From Candidatus Gastranaerophilales bacterium (lineage in GTDB: Bacteria; Cyanobacteriota; Vampirovibrionia; Gastranaerophilales; Gastranaerophilaceae), in the NCBI GenBank assembly GCA_910587245.1, contig CAJULX010000036.1, positions 1-17,385 on the forward strand: 17,385 nucleotides of DNA. Direction: 5' to 3'. The translations under genes were made by a program, and so were the position numbers. The notes under the pieces were generated by a model that saw only the letters and a program-made list of their open reading frames with translations, was not told where the DNA came from and ran no database searches. Numbering within the stretch: the stretch's first letter is position 1; every line of letters starts with the position of its first letter. Of this stretch, positions 1 through 6,562 are shown one piece after another.

Positions 1-49
1 ACGAGATCCTGTCATGTGACTGGAGTTCAGACGTGTGCTCTTCCGATCT
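1..49 (+). other. Illumina P7 indexing-primer remnant (not genomic)
   Basis: Bases 16-49 match the 34-base TruSeq read-2 priming sequence, which starts GTGACTGGAGTTC and ends CTTCCGATCT. Bases 1-7 match the end of the P7 flow-cell tail (ACGAGAT), and bases 8-15 sit where an 8-base i7 index belongs. The order tail, index, primer, insert is that of an untrimmed library end assembled into a contig. The cimA reading frame runs by chance into it, so a GTG at 35 is not a real start. Confidence 0.97.
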
Positions 50-1411
50 GATAATGTTTTAAAAATGCTTGTAAATTCAAAAGCAAAAATCATTACAATA
101 TTTGGTAAAAGCTGGGATTTTCAGGTAACGGAAGCTCTAAATACCACGCTTGAAGAAAATTTGAACATGATAAAAGGTTCAATTACCTTTTTAATAGAAA
201 ACGGCAAAGAAGTTTTCTTTGATTGCGAGCACTTTTTTGACGGCTTTAAGGCAAATCCCGAATATGCTTTAGCTGTTGCAAAAACAGCACATGAAGCCGG
301 TGCAAAAAGAATAATTCTCTGCGATACAAACGGCGGCTGCATAAATAATGAAATCTATAAAATCACAAGCGCTGTTATAGAAGCAATTCCATCTGCCGTA
401 ATAGGTATCCATGCTCATAACGATTCCGATTTAGCTATAGCAAATTCCCTTGCAAGCGTTGATGCGGGAGCTTATCAGGTGCAAGGCTGCATAAACGGAT
501 ATGGCGAAAGATGCGGCAATACAAATATCTGCTCTTTAATTCCAAATTTACAGCTAAAGAAAAACTATAATGTTATAGGCGAAAATATTTCAAAACTCTA
601 TATAACATCAAGACAAATTGCGGAAATTTCAAATAAATCATTGAATGCCTCCATGCCGTATGTCGGAAGAAGCGCTTTTGCGCACAAGGCAGGGGTGCAC
701 GCAAGCGGAGTCAGAAAAAATTCGCAGACATATGAACATATTGACCCGAATTTAGTCGGCAATTCAAGAAGATTTTTAATCTCCGATCAAGCAGGAAGTG
801 CTTCAATAAAAGAACGTCTGGACGGATTAAAATTTGTACGAAATGTATCCGATGAAGACATCAAAAAAATTATAGATGAAATTAAAAAGCTTGAATGGCA
901 AGGGTTTGCCTTTGAAGGAGCGGATGCAAGCTTTGAAATTCTTGTTATGAAAGTTTTAAATAAACAGCCGAATTTCTTTAATATACTTGGTTTCAGAGTA
1001 ATTGGCGACACAATTACGCTTTCTGATTTAAACAGAAGAACAATAAGTGAAGCTTCCGTTAAAATTCAGATTGAAGATGAAATTATCCACACCGTATCGG
1101 AAGGCGACGGCCCCGTTAATGCGCTGGATAAAGCGCTTCGAAAAGCAATAGTTGAAAAATACCCTGAAGTTCTTAAGTTTAAACTGGATGATTTTAAGGT
1201 ACGTATTCTTGATTCAAAGGCAGCCACAGGTGCACCTGTCCGCGTTACGATAGAAAGCTCTGACGGTATACACAAATGGGATACCGTGGGTGTAAGCGAA
1301 AACATCATTGAGGCATCCTACGGGGCAATTGTAGACAGCATCTATTACGGCTTAATATTACAGGGCACAAAAAGCATTAAATCCAACAATGACGCGGCTT
1401 TTACCTGTTAG
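50..1411 (+). CDS. cimA: (R)-citramalate synthase, 5'-truncated
   Basis: Condenses pyruvate and acetyl-CoA to (R)-citramalate, opening the threonine-independent route to 2-oxobutyrate and isoleucine in the cytoplasm. The 453 residues visible cover most of the HMGL/DRE-TIM barrel: the TIFGKSWD stretch near the truncated end, EHFFDGYK-like EHFFDGFKAN, LCDTNGG, the metal-binding HAHND motif and GYGERCGN. The C-terminal LeuA-type dimerisation/allosteric domain follows (about residues 290-440). EHFFDG and GYGERCGN fit the citramalate synthase subfamily better than 2-isopropylmalate synthase. Family members are usually about 520-540 residues, so roughly 75-80 N-terminal residues, including the catalytic LRDG segment, lie beyond the contig end. 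The genomic part starts at base 50; codons upstream belong to adapter. Confidence 0.93.
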   Translation, partial: DNVLKMLVNSKAKIITIFGKSWDFQVTEALNTTLEENLNMIKGSITFLIENGKEVFFDCEHFFDGFKANPEYALAVAKTAHEAGAKRIILCDTNGGCINNEIYKITSAVIEAIPSAVIGIHAHNDSDLAIANSLASVDAGAYQVQGCINGYGERCGNTNICSLIPNLQLKKNYNVIGENISKLYITSRQIAEISNKSLNASMPYVGRSAFAHKAGVHASGVRKNSQTYEHIDPNLVGNSRRFLISDQAGSASIKERLDGLKFVRNVSDEDIKKIIDEIKKLEWQGFAFEGADASFEILVMKVLNKQPNFFNILGFRVIGDTITLSDLNRRTISEASVKIQIEDEIIHTVSEGDGPVNALDKALRKAIVEKYPEVLKFKLDDFKVRILDSKAATGAPVRVTIESSDGIHKWDTVGVSENIIEASYGAIVDSIYYGLILQGTKSIKSNNDAAFTC

Positions 1412-1490
1412 GTATTACCCTGTCAGGCAATAAAAATTAGTCACCTGTCTAATGTAAAAGCAACCGTGCTTCTATTATCCTAATGAGGGT

Positions 1491-2243
1491 ATGAAGTATG
1501 ATTCATTAAAAGATTTATACAAGAGTTTATTCAGCAATAAAGAGTCAGACAGCAAAATTTTAAATGAAAAAGAAGATTTTCTTGCCATGCTGACCCATGA
1601 CCTTAAAACTCCAATCAGGGCGCAAATCAGAGCACTTGAATTACTGCTGAATGATTATTTTGGCCCCCTCAACCCGAAGCAAAGAGAAATTGTTGAAGAA
1701 ATCATGGCTTCAAATAAATATATGCAAAATTTAACCGAAAATATACTCACAAATTACAAAACGGAAAACGGCAAATTAATTATTCAAAAAAGCAAAAATG
1801 ATATCAAATTAACCATTGAAAATACTGTTCAAAACCTAAAATATATTCTTATTCAAAAAAACCAGACGGCAAACGTTAAATATAAAAATATTCAAAATAC
1901 TTTTTACAACTATGATGATATAGAAATCCAGAGGGTTTTAACAAACTTAATTATAAATGCTTCAGAATACAGTTATGATAATTCAACAATAGATATAACA
2001 GCGGAAAAATGCAGCGGATACCTGAAAATCAGCATAACCGATACAGGTCCTGCCATATCAAAAAACAATATAGATTCATTATTTGATAAGTACTCAACAA
2101 ACTCCAAAGACTATAGAAAAGCAGGAACAGGCCTTGGATTATATATCTGCAAGATAATCATAACAGCTCATGGCGGAAAAATTGAAGCAAGAAGGTTGCA
2201 AAATAATGTTGTAAGTTTTTCTTTTACAATAAATGATAATTAG
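1491..2243 (+). CDS. soluble sensor-less histidine kinase
   Basis: A 250-residue two-component histidine kinase that would autophosphorylate on His36 and pass the phosphate to a response regulator. Visible elements in order are the H-box (THDLKTP, residues 35-41) in a HisKA dimerisation helix pair, an N-box (NLIINASEYS), a G1 box (DTGPAIS), an F-box-like LFDKY and a G2 box (GTGLGLYIC), making a complete HATPase_c domain. The protein has no membrane segment, PAS, GAF or HAMP; only about 28 residues precede HisKA. The signal is therefore probably received from a partner protein. GAGG just before the ATG could act as the ribosome site. No response regulator is adjacent, so it is an orphan here. 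The stop codon overlaps the rph stop on the other strand. Confidence 0.9.
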   Translation: MKYDSLKDLYKSLFSNKESDSKILNEKEDFLAMLTHDLKTPIRAQIRALELLLNDYFGPLNPKQREIVEEIMASNKYMQNLTENILTNYKTENGKLIIQKSKNDIKLTIENTVQNLKYILIQKNQTANVKYKNIQNTFYNYDDIEIQRVLTNLIINASEYSYDNSTIDITAEKCSGYLKISITDTGPAISKNNIDSLFDKYSTNSKDYRKAGTGLGLYICKIIITAHGGKIEARRLQNNVVSFSFTINDN

Positions 2244-2935
2244 TAAAGCTTAATTATTTTTTGAATAGCATCTTGCGCAAGCTCATACATTTTATTTAAT
2301 TCATCATGAGAAAAGCTTTTACCTTCCGCAGTTGCCTGAAACTCAATTATCTTGCCGCTTTGTGTCATCACAATATTAGCATCCACATCAGTTGTTGAAT
2401 CTTCGCTGTAGCATAAATCAGCCATCACTTCACCGTTTTTTATTCCGACTGAAATTGCTGCAATAGGCTCAATTATAGGGTTTTCGGTTAATTCACCGGA
2501 TTTCATCATTTTATTGACAAGCTCCGTTAATGCAACATATGCTCCGCAGATTGAAGCCACCCTTGTACCGCCGTCTGCTTGAATTACATCCGCATCAATC
2601 GTAATTGTTCTTTCTCCGAGCTTTTCCAAATCAACACATGCTCTGATACTGCGCCCTATCAACCTTTGAATTTCCTGTGTTCTTCCCGAAAGCTTGGTTC
2701 TTTCTCTCTGGCAGCGAACATTTGTAGAACTCGGCAAAAGCGAGTATTCAGCGCTTATCCAGCCTGAAACTTCATCTTTCGGCATCCATTTCGGTTTAAC
2801 ATTTTCTACGCTTGCGCAAACTATTACTTTAGTGTCGCCGAATTCCGCAAGAACCGAACCCGGGGCATGCTTTGTAAAGCCCTTCGTAAATTTCACCCTT
2901 CTTATCTGTTCGTTTTCTCTGCCGTCTTCGCGCAT
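2240..2935 (-). CDS. rph: ribonuclease PH
   Basis: Phosphorolytic 3'-5' exoribonuclease that trims tRNA 3' ends, using phosphate and releasing nucleoside diphosphates. The 231-residue product has the whole family signature: the MREDGRENEQIR start, GSVLAEFGDTKV, the SAEYSLLP strand, RTQEIQRLIGRSIRA, which includes the phosphate-binding arginine region, and DADVIQADGGTR. Length is close to the usual 235-240. The start is set by AAAGGGG at 2943-2949, 7 bases before the ATG. The frequent partner gene for dITP/XTP pyrophosphatase is absent; instead the gene converges on the histidine kinase, with the two stop codons overlapping. Confidence 0.96.
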   Translation of the reverse strand: MREDGRENEQIRRVKFTKGFTKHAPGSVLAEFGDTKVIVCASVENVKPKWMPKDEVSGWISAEYSLLPSSTNVRCQRERTKLSGRTQEIQRLIGRSIRACVDLEKLGERTITIDADVIQADGGTRVASICGAYVALTELVNKMMKSGELTENPIIEPIAAISVGIKNGEVMADLCYSEDSTTDVDANIVMTQSGKIIEFQATAEGKSFSHDELNKMYELAQDAIQKIIKLY

Positions 2936-2982
2936 TTTAAAACCCCTTTGCCTTATTATTTATAACCTTATATACATTGCAG

Positions 2983-2991
2983 ATTGTATCA
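2983..2991 (-). promoter_or_regulatory. putative extended -10 promoter of rph
   Basis: On the minus strand this reads TGATACAAT, an extended -10 (TG-N-TACAAT). Transcription would begin near 2977, about 40 bases before the rph start codon. No convincing -35 element is visible. Confidence 0.35.
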
Positions 2992-3103
2992 TAAATATTA
3001 CCCTGCGGCATTATGTTAAAAATTGTAGTTTGCGGGGATTAAAAGGAGGGTATTGAAAACTATAATCATAATATAAATCCTCAACTCTTCTGATTGCTTT
3101 TTG

Positions 3104-3158
3104 CCCTTCTTAAACTGCTTTTAATTTTTTAAAAGTAATTCAAGAAGGGTTCTTTTAT
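3104..3158 (+). terminator. hairpin with T-rich tail, possible plus-strand terminator
   Basis: CCCTTCTT (3104-3111) pairs with AAGAAGGG (3142-3149). The long loop contains a second perfect stem, CTTTTAA/TTAAAAG (3118-3135). The plus strand continues with a T-rich tail (TTCTTTTA). The minus-strand side lacks a T-run, so as a terminator it points rightward, although no plus-strand gene precedes it. Confidence 0.45.
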
Positions 3159-3252
3159 AATATATCGGCTTTTTGCATACTAAACATATCTAATAGATAT
3201 GTAAACATAATATACAACAAATTGTTAAGTAACGTTTTGTAACAATAGTGTA

Positions 3253-3441
3253 TTATTTCTCAATAATTTTCAGCGCAGTTTTTACTTTATCATTCAACAT
3301 TTTTACTATCGGGATTAATTCGTAATCATTTTCCTTAGCCCACATATTGAGTATTTTTGTAATTTTATCAATATCTAAAATTTTATCTTCGATATTTGCA
3401 ACCTTAATTGCAAGCTTGTTAAATTCAGCGTCATTTGCCAT
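3253..3441 (-). CDS. small hypothetical protein, 62 residues
   Basis: I do not recognise this protein. It is a short charged helical sequence (MANDAEFNKLAIKVANIEDK...), rich in Lys, Ile, Asp and Asn, with regularly spaced hydrophobics suggesting one or two amphipathic helices or a short coiled coil. It has no cysteines, no membrane segment and no signal peptide. It is believable as a gene because AAGGAG stands 10 bases before the ATG and the stop is clean. It is divergent from the XRE regulator gene across a 74-base gap holding a TATGAC/GTCATA palindrome, so that regulator may control it, as in toxin-antitoxin or small-effector pairs. That functional idea is inference only. Confidence 0.6.
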   Translation of the reverse strand: MANDAEFNKLAIKVANIEDKILDIDKITKILNMWAKENDYELIPIVKMLNDKVKTALKIIEK

Positions 3442-3463
3442 GATTTAGTTTCTCCTTATAGTA

Positions 3464-3480
3464 TATGACCCGTTGTCATA
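3464..3480. promoter_or_regulatory. operator-like palindrome TATGAC-N5-GTCATA
   Basis: A perfect 6-base inverted repeat with a 5-base spacer, between the divergent small gene and the XRE gene. It overlaps the likely -35 box of the XRE gene and lies just upstream of the small gene's ribosome site. A third TATGAC occurs at 3515-3520, covering the XRE start codon. The arrangement fits autorepression by the XRE protein. Confidence 0.5.
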
Positions 3481-3500
3481 TTTATCTTTTTATATATTAT
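3473..3500 (+). promoter_or_regulatory. promoter of XRE regulator gene
   Basis: TTGTCA (3473-3478), a 16-base spacer and TATTAT (3495-3500) form a sigma-70-like promoter. The predicted start is near 3507, only about 9 bases before the ATG, so the mRNA would be nearly leaderless. The -35 lies inside the palindrome at 3464-3480. Confidence 0.5.
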
Positions 3501-3515
3501 CACTATTATTAAAAT

Positions 3516-3743
3516 ATGACAAATAATTATATCGAAATATTAAAGCCTATCGGAAAAAATATTGCAAAATACAGAAAAATTGCAAACCTCACACAAGTAC
3601 AGCTTGCAGCAAAATTAGAAAAAACAAAAGACTGTATTTATTTAATTGAAAGCGGCAGACGCACCCCGAGCCTGAAAACCCTTGCTAAAATCTCTTTAAT
3701 TCTAAATACGGATATTAAAGAATTCTTTGAACCTAATTTTTAG
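3516..3743 (+). CDS. XRE-family HTH transcriptional regulator
   Basis: A 75-residue protein that is almost entirely one helix-turn-helix domain of the Cro/C1 (HTH_3) family. Residues about 14-68 carry the five-helix pattern, with the recognition section LTQVQLAAKLEKTKDCIYLIESGRRTPSLKTLAKIS and the usual ending D-I-K-E-F-F. There is no separate sensing domain, so it probably acts as a simple DNA-binding repressor dimer. The ATG has no Shine-Dalgarno sequence and sits inside a TATGAC half-site, which fits a nearly leaderless, self-repressed message. The metallophosphoesterase gene begins 15 bases after the stop and is probably co-transcribed. Confidence 0.88.
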   Translation: MTNNYIEILKPIGKNIAKYRKIANLTQVQLAAKLEKTKDCIYLIESGRRTPSLKTLAKISLILNTDIKEFFEPNF

Positions 3744-3758
3744 CTGCAGGTATTAATT

Positions 3759-4700
3759 ATGTTAAAAAATCTATTTTACATATTCTTACTTCTTATATCA
3801 CTAATAACTATTATTTTTATTGAAGCTCGCTATATTGAACCAAATATCCTAATTGTTAAAAAAGAAAACTTGTACCTGCCAAATTGGAATAAAAAACTAA
3901 ATAATCTTAAGATTGCAGTAATCACAGATTTACATATCGGTACAAAAACCGTCAACATAAAGAAAGTTAAAGAAATATCAAAAAAGGTCAACGATTCAAA
4001 TCCTGATTTAATATTATTTCTTGGAGATTTTGATTCTAAAACAATTGAAAATGCAAAGTATTCAAACAAAGAACTAACCGATGTTTTTAAATCATTTAAA
4101 GCAAAATATGGTATATTTGCCGTACTTGGAAATCATGATTATCATGCCCCGGGAGAAAAAAAAGTAAAAAAATTCCTGCAAGATGCGAATATCATAATAC
4201 TTGAAAATGAAATATCCAAATTCACAGCGAATACCGAATTAGTTGCAATTGCAGGTTTTAAAGATTTATGGTACTTTCCCGACATTAACCCTGACAAAAT
4301 AATTAACAATATTGATTTGCCAATCATTGTTATAATGCACAATCCGGATAGTTTTCCAGATATACCCCCTACAGCAAGTCTTACCTTAAGCGGACATACA
4401 CATGGCGGCGAAATTGTTCTGCCGTTTGTAGGCTCCCCGATTGTACCTTCAAAGTACGGCCAAAAATACCGAAAGGGGTATATTGTAGAAAACGGGAAGC
4501 ACTTATATGTTTCAGGCGGAGTTACAACTCTTAGTGGTTTTAGATTTCTTAACCCACCAGAAATTTCAATAATAACATTACATGCACAAAATGATAAAAC
4601 AAAAATTACAGACACAAAACCAAAAACAGGCTTCACGCAAAAACATTGGAAACAATGTATAAAAGTATTTTTAAAACTAAAGCACTTTTACAGCATATAA
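3759..4700 (+). CDS. membrane-anchored metallophosphoesterase (YkuE/YaeI-like)
   Basis: A 313-residue calcineurin-like phosphoesterase. The N-terminus (about residues 4-21) is a hydrophobic signal-anchor helix. The catalytic domain has the dinuclear metal set: DLH (57-59), GD (89-90), GNHD (124-127), His194 in MHNPD and GHTHGG (212-217). This order is typical of the YkuE/YaeI/LpxG-like branch; members act on phospholipid or UDP-sugar-lipid substrates or have no known substrate, so the substrate is left open. The anchor suggests action at the outer face of the cytoplasmic membrane. The C-terminal 40 residues are basic and not conserved to my eye. It follows the XRE gene by 15 bases with a weak GCAGG ribosome site. 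Confidence 0.88.
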   Translation: MLKNLFYIFLLLISLITIIFIEARYIEPNILIVKKENLYLPNWNKKLNNLKIAVITDLHIGTKTVNIKKVKEISKKVNDSNPDLILFLGDFDSKTIENAKYSNKELTDVFKSFKAKYGIFAVLGNHDYHAPGEKKVKKFLQDANIIILENEISKFTANTELVAIAGFKDLWYFPDINPDKIINNIDLPIIVIMHNPDSFPDIPPTASLTLSGHTHGGEIVLPFVGSPIVPSKYGQKYRKGYIVENGKHLYVSGGVTTLSGFRFLNPPEISIITLHAQNDKTKITDTKPKTGFTQKHWKQCIKVFLKLKHFYSI

Positions 4701-4715
4701 AACTCCAATTACATT

Positions 4716-4749
4716 AATTCCCCTCCTCTATTTCAAGGAAGGGAATTTT
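4716..4749. terminator. hairpin terminator between convergent genes
   Basis: AATTCCC at 4716-4722 pairs with GGGAATT (4741-4747), and after one mismatch TCCT pairs with AGGA, giving an 11-pair stem with an 8-base loop. The plus-strand side runs into TTTT. It sits between the metallophosphoesterase and the end of the hydrogenase operon and could serve both. Confidence 0.55.
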
Positions 4750-4771
4750 AAACCGTATTCTCATATTTTTC

Positions 4772-6526
4772 TTATGAAAAATCTTTATAACTGCCCTTAA
4801 GCCTGTCGGTATAAGTGGTATGCAAAAGCTCATGCGCCTTATGAGAACCGGGTTTTTCCAAAAATTCTTCATAAAGTTTCTTAATTTCGGGATTTTCATG
4901 AGATTTTCTTAAAGGAAGATTTTTATCCTCAGTATATAAGCCCATTGCTCTTTCCTCTTTAATTAAAGAAGAATCACAGCTTCTCGGCTGTCCTCCGCCG
5001 TTTACGCATCCGCCCGGGCACGCCATTACTTCAAGCATATGGAATTTTGCAGTGCCGTTTTTTATTTCCTGAATTGATTTTTCAGCTTCTTTTAAGGTAG
5101 AAACAACCCTCACGATAACCTTAGAACCGTTGATATCAAATTCAACATCGCGGCACCTGTTATGAACTCCGCGCAATTCTTTAATATCAACACTTTCAAG
5201 CGCTTTTCCCGTTACGATTTCATAAGCTGTTCTAACCGCAGCCTCCGCAACACCGCCCGATGCGCCGAATATTGTTCCGGCACCCGTATATTCACCAAAC
5301 GGACTATCGCCTTTTGAGGGTTCCAGTTTTGAAAAATCAATCCCTGCTTCTTTTATCATTCTTCCGAGTTCTTTTGTGGTTAAAACATAATCCGTATCGG
5401 GCACATAATTTTTGGAAAGTTCAAAACGCACAGCCTCGGCCTTTTTAGCAGTGCAAGGCATAATTGAAACCACAACAAGATTTTCCCTTGTATAATCAGG
5501 CATTTTAGCAGGCAGCACCTCCTTTAAAACAGGAGAAAGCATTGATTGCGGAGATTTACATGTTGAAAGGTGCTTTAACATATCAGGATGAGCATTTTCA
5601 AGATATCTAACCCACGCAGGACAGCAAGAAGTAAACATCGGAAGGTTATCAGCCTTCTGTAATCTTTCTATAAACTCGGTTCCTTCTTCCATAATGGTTA
5701 AATCTGCTGAAAAATTGGTATCAAATACCATATCGAAACCGATTTCTCGAAGCGCTGTATTTATAAGCCCGATAGTATTTTCACCGGGTTTTAAATTAAA
5801 CATTTCACCGAGTGCAACTCTTACTGCAGGTGCAATTTGAGCAACAACTTTTTTCTCTTTATTTGTAATAACATTCCAAACCTGCTCAACTGATGAACGT
5901 ATTGTTAAAGCACCCGTAGGACATACAGCCTGACACTGACCGCAATAAACACAATCAACTTCACTCAGGCATTTTCCTGCCATCGGCTGCACAATTGTTT
6001 TAGAACCTCTGTTTGCAAAACCTAAAACTGCATGACCTTGGAATTCTTCACAAGCTCTAACACAAGCACCGCATAAAATACACTTATTCGGATCGCGCAC
6101 GATTGAAGGATTAGTATCATCAATCGGTTCAAATTCTTTTTTCTTAGCGTATCTAATCTGTCTTATGCCGTATTCTTCAGCGTATCTTTGAAGGTCGCAG
6201 TTTCCTGATTTTTCGCAGGATGTACACTCTCTGTCATGATTTGCAAGCAATAGTTCAAGAACGGTTTTTCTTATTCTGCGCACTCTTTCTGTGTTAGTTT
6301 GAATTTTAAGCCCGCATTCAGGCGGCATTGTACAGCTTGTTTGAATTCCCCTGCCTTCAATTTCAACAACACACATTCTGCAGGCGCCAAAAGGTTTTAA
6401 ATCAGGGCGGTAACAGAACGTAGGTACATTGAAGCCGTTTTTTCTCATTACTTCAAGCAAATTGATTTCATTCGTAAATTCAACCTCTTTGCCGTTTATA
6501 AATAAAGTCTTTTTATCTTCACTCAT
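4772..6526 (-). CDS. hydA: group A [FeFe] hydrogenase, bifurcating-type catalytic subunit
   Basis: Catalyses 2H+ + 2e- to H2 at the H-cluster. In the HydABC complex this is coupled to both NADH and reduced ferredoxin. Domains in the 584 residues: 2Fe-2S ferredoxin (Cys38, 49, 52, 65); His-Cys3 4Fe-4S (His97, Cys101, 104, 110); two 4Fe-4S clusters (Cys149-159 and Cys192-202); H-domain with TSCCPAW (299-305), MPCTAKK (356-362) and MACPGGCVNGGGQP (501-514); and a C-terminal small-subunit-like tail. All H-cluster ligands and the proton-relay cysteine (Cys301) are present, so it should be active once matured. AAGGA precedes the ATG by 7 bases. It is the last gene of the operon, behind the NuoE- and NuoF-like genes, as in Thermotoga HydABC and Desulfovibrio Hnd clusters. 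Confidence 0.96.
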   Translation of the reverse strand: MSEDKKTLFINGKEVEFTNEINLLEVMRKNGFNVPTFCYRPDLKPFGACRMCVVEIEGRGIQTSCTMPPECGLKIQTNTERVRRIRKTVLELLLANHDRECTSCEKSGNCDLQRYAEEYGIRQIRYAKKKEFEPIDDTNPSIVRDPNKCILCGACVRACEEFQGHAVLGFANRGSKTIVQPMAGKCLSEVDCVYCGQCQAVCPTGALTIRSSVEQVWNVITNKEKKVVAQIAPAVRVALGEMFNLKPGENTIGLINTALREIGFDMVFDTNFSADLTIMEEGTEFIERLQKADNLPMFTSCCPAWVRYLENAHPDMLKHLSTCKSPQSMLSPVLKEVLPAKMPDYTRENLVVVSIMPCTAKKAEAVRFELSKNYVPDTDYVLTTKELGRMIKEAGIDFSKLEPSKGDSPFGEYTGAGTIFGASGGVAEAAVRTAYEIVTGKALESVDIKELRGVHNRCRDVEFDINGSKVIVRVVSTLKEAEKSIQEIKNGTAKFHMLEVMACPGGCVNGGGQPRSCDSSLIKEERAMGLYTEDKNLPLRKSHENPEIKKLYEEFLEKPGSHKAHELLHTTYTDRLKGSYKDFS

Positions 6527-6562
6527 TTTTTAATCCTTACTTTTAAAATATTCTTACAAAGG

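Larger units (their letters stand above)
2936..3252. other. 317-base intergenic region with hairpins
   Basis: No supported gene lies here. It holds the rph ribosome site and putative promoter at the left, a large hairpin (3104-3149), a 9-base inverted repeat with a one-base spacer (ACATATCTA/TAGATATGT, 3184-3202) and a weaker inverted repeat ATTGTTA/TAACAAT (3221-3227 with 3240-3246). The last could end transcription of the small minus-strand gene at 3253-3441. The plus-strand frame that continues out of rph to 3056 is an antisense shadow. Confidence 0.6.

Noticed and set aside
35..49. GTG start at 35 for the cimA frame
   Set aside because: It lies in the Illumina primer sequence, so the codons are foreign.
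1404..1455. Weak inverted repeats after cimA (CCTG/CAGG, ATTAG/CTAAT)
   Set aside because: Stems are only 4-5 pairs with no T-run, so I do not call a terminator.
2579..3056. Plus-strand frames over rph and its upstream region
   Set aside because: They are antisense to a clear RNase PH gene, with no family resemblance and no ribosome site at their starts.
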